Shown here: one piece after another, positions 61,349 to 64,000 of the stretch
Layout of the letters: the number at the start of each line of letters is the position of its first letter
Position numbering within the stretch: position 1 is the stretch's first letter
DNA from: Bradyrhizobium sp. B124
Lineage (GTDB): Bacteria; Pseudomonadota; Alphaproteobacteria; Rhizobiales; Xanthobacteraceae
Direction of reading: 5' to 3'
DNA length: 64,000 nucleotides
Assembly: GCF_038967635.1 (NCBI RefSeq)
Contig: NZ_CP152413.1
Span: forward strand, 7,506,001 to 7,570,000
Program-made: the position numbers and the translations under genes
The notes under the pieces: model-generated
The model's input: only the letters and a program-made list of their open reading frames with translations
Databases searched by the model: none
What the model was told of the DNA's origin: nothing

Positions 61349-63466
61349 GTGGTCAAAGCTAGCGCGACGACAAAGTCGCGGGCTGGAAAGCCGACGCTTT
61401 CCGCTCCAGACGATGATCCTTATCTGTGGCTGGAACAGATCGAGGGCGCGCGGGCGCTGAAATTTGTCGAACGGCAGAATGGCAAGACGCTGCAGGCATT
61501 TGGGGGCGTGGCATTCGAGCGAGATCGCGACGCGCTGACCTCGATTTATGATCGCCCGGACAATATCCCCTCCATCAGCCGGCGCGGCGGCCATCTCTAC
61601 AATCTCTGGAAGGACGCCAACAATCCACGCGGCCTCTTGCGACGAACCACCTTGGAAGAATTTCGCACGCCGAAGCCGTCATGGGACGTTCTGCTCGACG
61701 TCGATCAGCTCGCGGTCAGCGAAGGCGAAGACTGGCTTTTGAAGGCGACGGTCTCGCTGGCCGGGAATCATAGCAGGACGATTGTGAGCCTGTCGCGCGG
61801 CGGCGCTGATGCCGCCACCTTGCGCGAGTTCGACTACGACGCGAAGACCTTTGTCCGCGATGGCTTCATCTTGCCCGAGGCCAAGAGCGCGGTTGAATGG
61901 CTCGATCCCGATACGCTTTTGCTCTCGAGCTCTTATGGGCAGGGCATGGCGACGACCTCCGGCTATGCACGTACAGTGAGGCTATGGCGGCGCGGTACGC
62001 AGGCGGATCAAGCGCCAGTGATCTTTGACATCGTGCCCGATCATGTCGAAGCCGGCTGCAATGTCGACCAGGCCGTCGTGCCGCCACGGATGTGGTTCGT
62101 CGATCATGTGGATACCTTCAACGTTGCCATCTGGCTCGGCGATGTATCCGGCGTTACGACGAAGATCGATCTGCCAAGCAACATCCGGATCCACCCCCAT
62201 AGCGACTGGCTTGCCATCATACCGCGCGAATCCTGGTCTGTGGCGGGGCAGACCTATGCCGCGGATACGGTGCTCGTCATCTCTTTGGCCGCTTTCCTTG
62301 AAGGCAACCGTCGGTTCGAGGTTCTTTTCGAACCAGGCCCACGCCGCGCGCTGCAGGGGCTGTTTTGGAGTGCCGGCAAGCTTGTGCTTTCCATTCTAAA
62401 CGAACTGCGGCCATTCTTCGAGATCTGCTCGCCATCCAATGAAGGCTGGAGCCGCGCGCAACTGCGCGGGCTTCCCGACATAGGGGTCGTCCACGTCTGG
62501 CCCCTTGATAGCGATCCATCCGAAAGCAATGGCGACCTGCTCGTCGACAGCCAGGATCCGCTCACGCCAGCTTCGCTGATGCTCATCGAGAATAACGTCG
62601 GCAGTCCGACCGTGCTCAAGCAGGCGCCGATGACCTTTACCCCGGATGGGCTTGTGGTCACGCAACACGAGGCCATTTCGATCGATGGCGAGCGCATTCC
62701 CTATGTCCAAACCGGTCCGGCCGGCGAGAGCGGCGATGCGCCGGTCCATATGAGCGGCTATGGCGGCTTTGGGATTTCGATGAGGCCGTTTTACAATTCA
62801 GCGCTTGGCAAGCTTTGGCTGGAGCGCGGCGGCACCACGGTCCAGGCCAATCTACGCGGCGGCGGCGAGTTCGGCACCCGCTGGCACGATGCCGGCCGAC
62901 TTGCCGGCAAGAAATTGTCGCATGACGACTTCGCGGCCGTTGCCGCCGATCTCGTGCGTCGTGGCGTCACGGCGCCGAAGCGGATCGCAGCCCAGGGCGG
63001 ATCGAACGGCGGTATCCTCATCACCAATATGCTGACGCGCTATCCGGAACGCTTTGGCGCGCTGTTCTGTACGATCCCGCTGATCGACATGCGCCGCTAC
63101 ACCAAGCTTCTGGCAGGCGCAAGCTGGATTGCAGAATATGGGGACCCGGATAAGCTCGAGCACTGGGAATGGCTCAAGACCTATTCCGCGTATCATGCCG
63201 CCACGCACGGCCGAAAATACCCGCCGATCCTGATCGCTACTACGCGGCGCGATGATCGTGTTCATCCCGGACACGCGCGCAAGATGGCCGCGAAGCTCCA
63301 GGCGATGGGCTACGAGGCCTATTTCTACGAGCCGGCGGCGGGCGGCCATGGTTACGGTCGGGACAACAGGGAGCGGGCCGGCTTCGAGGTGCTGGGCTTT
63401 CGCTTCCTGAAGAGCAAGATCGGCTGGCTTGACGGCGAGGCTTTAGGCGGGGCCCGGCGCTTGTGA
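61349..63466 (+). CDS. Prolyl oligopeptidase-family peptidase (S9A), cytoplasmic
   Basis: A 705-residue protein without signal peptide. The N-terminal mark DPYLWLEQIEGARALKFVER is that of prolyl oligopeptidases, followed by a seven-bladed propeller region (LLSSSYGQGMATTSGYARTV). The catalytic domain has Ser552 in AAQGGSNGG, Asp635 or 636 in RRDDRVHPGHARKM and His667 in GGHGYG, plus the typical GGGEFGTRWHDAGRL motif. It cleaves short peptides after proline or related residues. GTG start with GGAGTG upstream. It stands alone; its neighbour is a GH127 gene in the same direction 260 bases later. Confidence 0.94.
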   Translation: MVKASATTKSRAGKPTLSAPDDDPYLWLEQIEGARALKFVERQNGKTLQAFGGVAFERDRDALTSIYDRPDNIPSISRRGGHLYNLWKDANNPRGLLRRTTLEEFRTPKPSWDVLLDVDQLAVSEGEDWLLKATVSLAGNHSRTIVSLSRGGADAATLREFDYDAKTFVRDGFILPEAKSAVEWLDPDTLLLSSSYGQGMATTSGYARTVRLWRRGTQADQAPVIFDIVPDHVEAGCNVDQAVVPPRMWFVDHVDTFNVAIWLGDVSGVTTKIDLPSNIRIHPHSDWLAIIPRESWSVAGQTYAADTVLVISLAAFLEGNRRFEVLFEPGPRRALQGLFWSAGKLVLSILNELRPFFEICSPSNEGWSRAQLRGLPDIGVVHVWPLDSDPSESNGDLLVDSQDPLTPASLMLIENNVGSPTVLKQAPMTFTPDGLVVTQHEAISIDGERIPYVQTGPAGESGDAPVHMSGYGGFGISMRPFYNSALGKLWLERGGTTVQANLRGGGEFGTRWHDAGRLAGKKLSHDDFAAVAADLVRRGVTAPKRIAAQGGSNGGILITNMLTRYPERFGALFCTIPLIDMRRYTKLLAGASWIAEYGDPDKLEHWEWLKTYSAYHAATHGRKYPPILIATTRRDDRVHPGHARKMAAKLQAMGYEAYFYEPAAGGHGYGRDNRERAGFEVLGFRFLKSKIGWLDGEALGGARRL

Positions 63467-63726
63467 TCCCACAAACTCCAGCGCGATTGTTGCATGAGAT
63501 TTGAGCGGTAGGAGATTGCAAAGACGCTCGGTTTGACCAGCCCTTTCTGAGCCCCGCGCTATCCTGCGGCATTGGGGGCAGCCTTTCCATTTCTAACGTT
63601 TCAATGTTCGCGTGGAAAATATGATTGCGCAGCCGCCAATTTCGAGGCGGCAATCGCAACAACGCGATCATGGCGCGCTGGCTTGTCTGAGCCAGGCGCC
63701 CGTTCGCCACACACGAAGGAGACGAG

Positions 63727-64000
63727 ATGAAGCAGCGGGATGTGGCCGAAGTCAATCTTCACGACCTACAGGTATCGGATCCGCTGATTGGGAAATGCCA
63801 GCAATTGGTGAGGGACGTGGCGATTCCCCATCAATGGGACGCGCTGAACGACCGCAATCCCGAAGCGACCCCGAGCCACGCGGTAGAAAACTTCCGTATT
63901 GCCGCCGGACGTGCGAAGGGGGAGTTCTACGGCACGGTTTTCCAGGACAGTGATGTCGCAAAATGGCTAGAGGCGGTTGCTTGGTCGCTGTGCCAGACAC
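63727..64000 (+). CDS. GH127-type (DUF1680) glycoside hydrolase, 5' part
   Basis: From the ATG at 63727, preceded by AAGGAG at 6 bases, the frame runs to the window end. It reads VNLHDLQVSDPLIGKCQQLV, HQWDALNDRNPEATPSHAVE, NFRIAAGRAKGEFYGTVFQD and SDVAKWLEAVAWSL. This is the N-terminus of GH127 proteins (beta-L-arabinofuranosidase type), where SDVAKWLEA and the ENFRIAAG segment are characteristic. About 91 of an expected ~640 residues are visible; catalytic Cys and Glu residues lie beyond the window. No signal peptide is seen. Confidence 0.8.
   Translation, partial: MKQRDVAEVNLHDLQVSDPLIGKCQQLVRDVAIPHQWDALNDRNPEATPSHAVENFRIAAGRAKGEFYGTVFQDSDVAKWLEAVAWSLCQT

Overview
The window looks like part of a symbiosis island and its flank in a Bradyrhizobium-like alphaproteobacterium. 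Five things point there: high GC; a decayed NopM/IpaH-type E3 ubiquitin ligase effector; two NifA-type upstream sites each paired with a -24/-12 (sigma54) promoter; a ROSE-like RNA thermometer before an Hsp20 gene; and many insertion-sequence remnants and broken genes. No rRNA, tRNA, CRISPR array or intact integrase was recognised. All identifications come from reading the sequence and from knowledge of the families; no database search was run.

Layout. 0-5 kb: the 3' part of an autotransporter, then a decayed effector gene, a decayed Ku (end-joining) gene, a small intact gene and another decayed gene. 5-7.3 kb: a minus-strand heat-shock block with two Hsp20 genes, plus small conserved-looking genes. 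7.3-13.6 kb: mostly wreckage (TIR-like protein, oleate hydratase, a transposase) around an intact SDR dehydrogenase and a phasin, and a NifA/sigma54 promoter facing left with no recognisable target. 13.6-20.2 kb: an intact operon of an FMN-dependent monooxygenase and a complete peptide-type ABC importer. 20.2-26 kb: a second NifA/sigma54 promoter, a pentapeptide-repeat protein, a divergent pantoate-ligase homologue and a cytochrome P450. 26-28.3 kb: IS3, ISL3 and IS630 remnants and a small gene broken by a 7-bp duplication. 28.3-30.7 kb: a secreted S9 peptidase.

31.4-39.4 kb is an accessory block. A tight plus-strand operon of six genes (three with signal peptides, one a shortened nuclease) faces a minus-strand set: a HEPN-domain protein, an excisionase-type HTH protein, a large protein with a nuclease-like N-terminus, a small basic protein, and a run of four hairpins. 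This is the best candidate for an undescribed system. 39.5-44.2 kb holds vitamin and cofactor genes: pabA-pabB with a Dabb-domain gene, a panD that has lost its self-cleavage site, and bioD.

44.3-64 kb is well ordered and reads as catabolic chromosome. A LysR regulator diverges from an SDR, a split transketolase and a TRAP transporter. A GntR regulator diverges from a DapA-like aldolase/lyase, a BMP-type nucleoside-like ABC importer and an aldehyde dehydrogenase gene with two single-G insertions. A broken SMP-30 lactonase gene sits between these two units. An S9 oligopeptidase and the start of a GH127 glycosidase close the window. Short tandem duplications (19, 7 and 11 bp) account for the frame loss in three separate broken genes.
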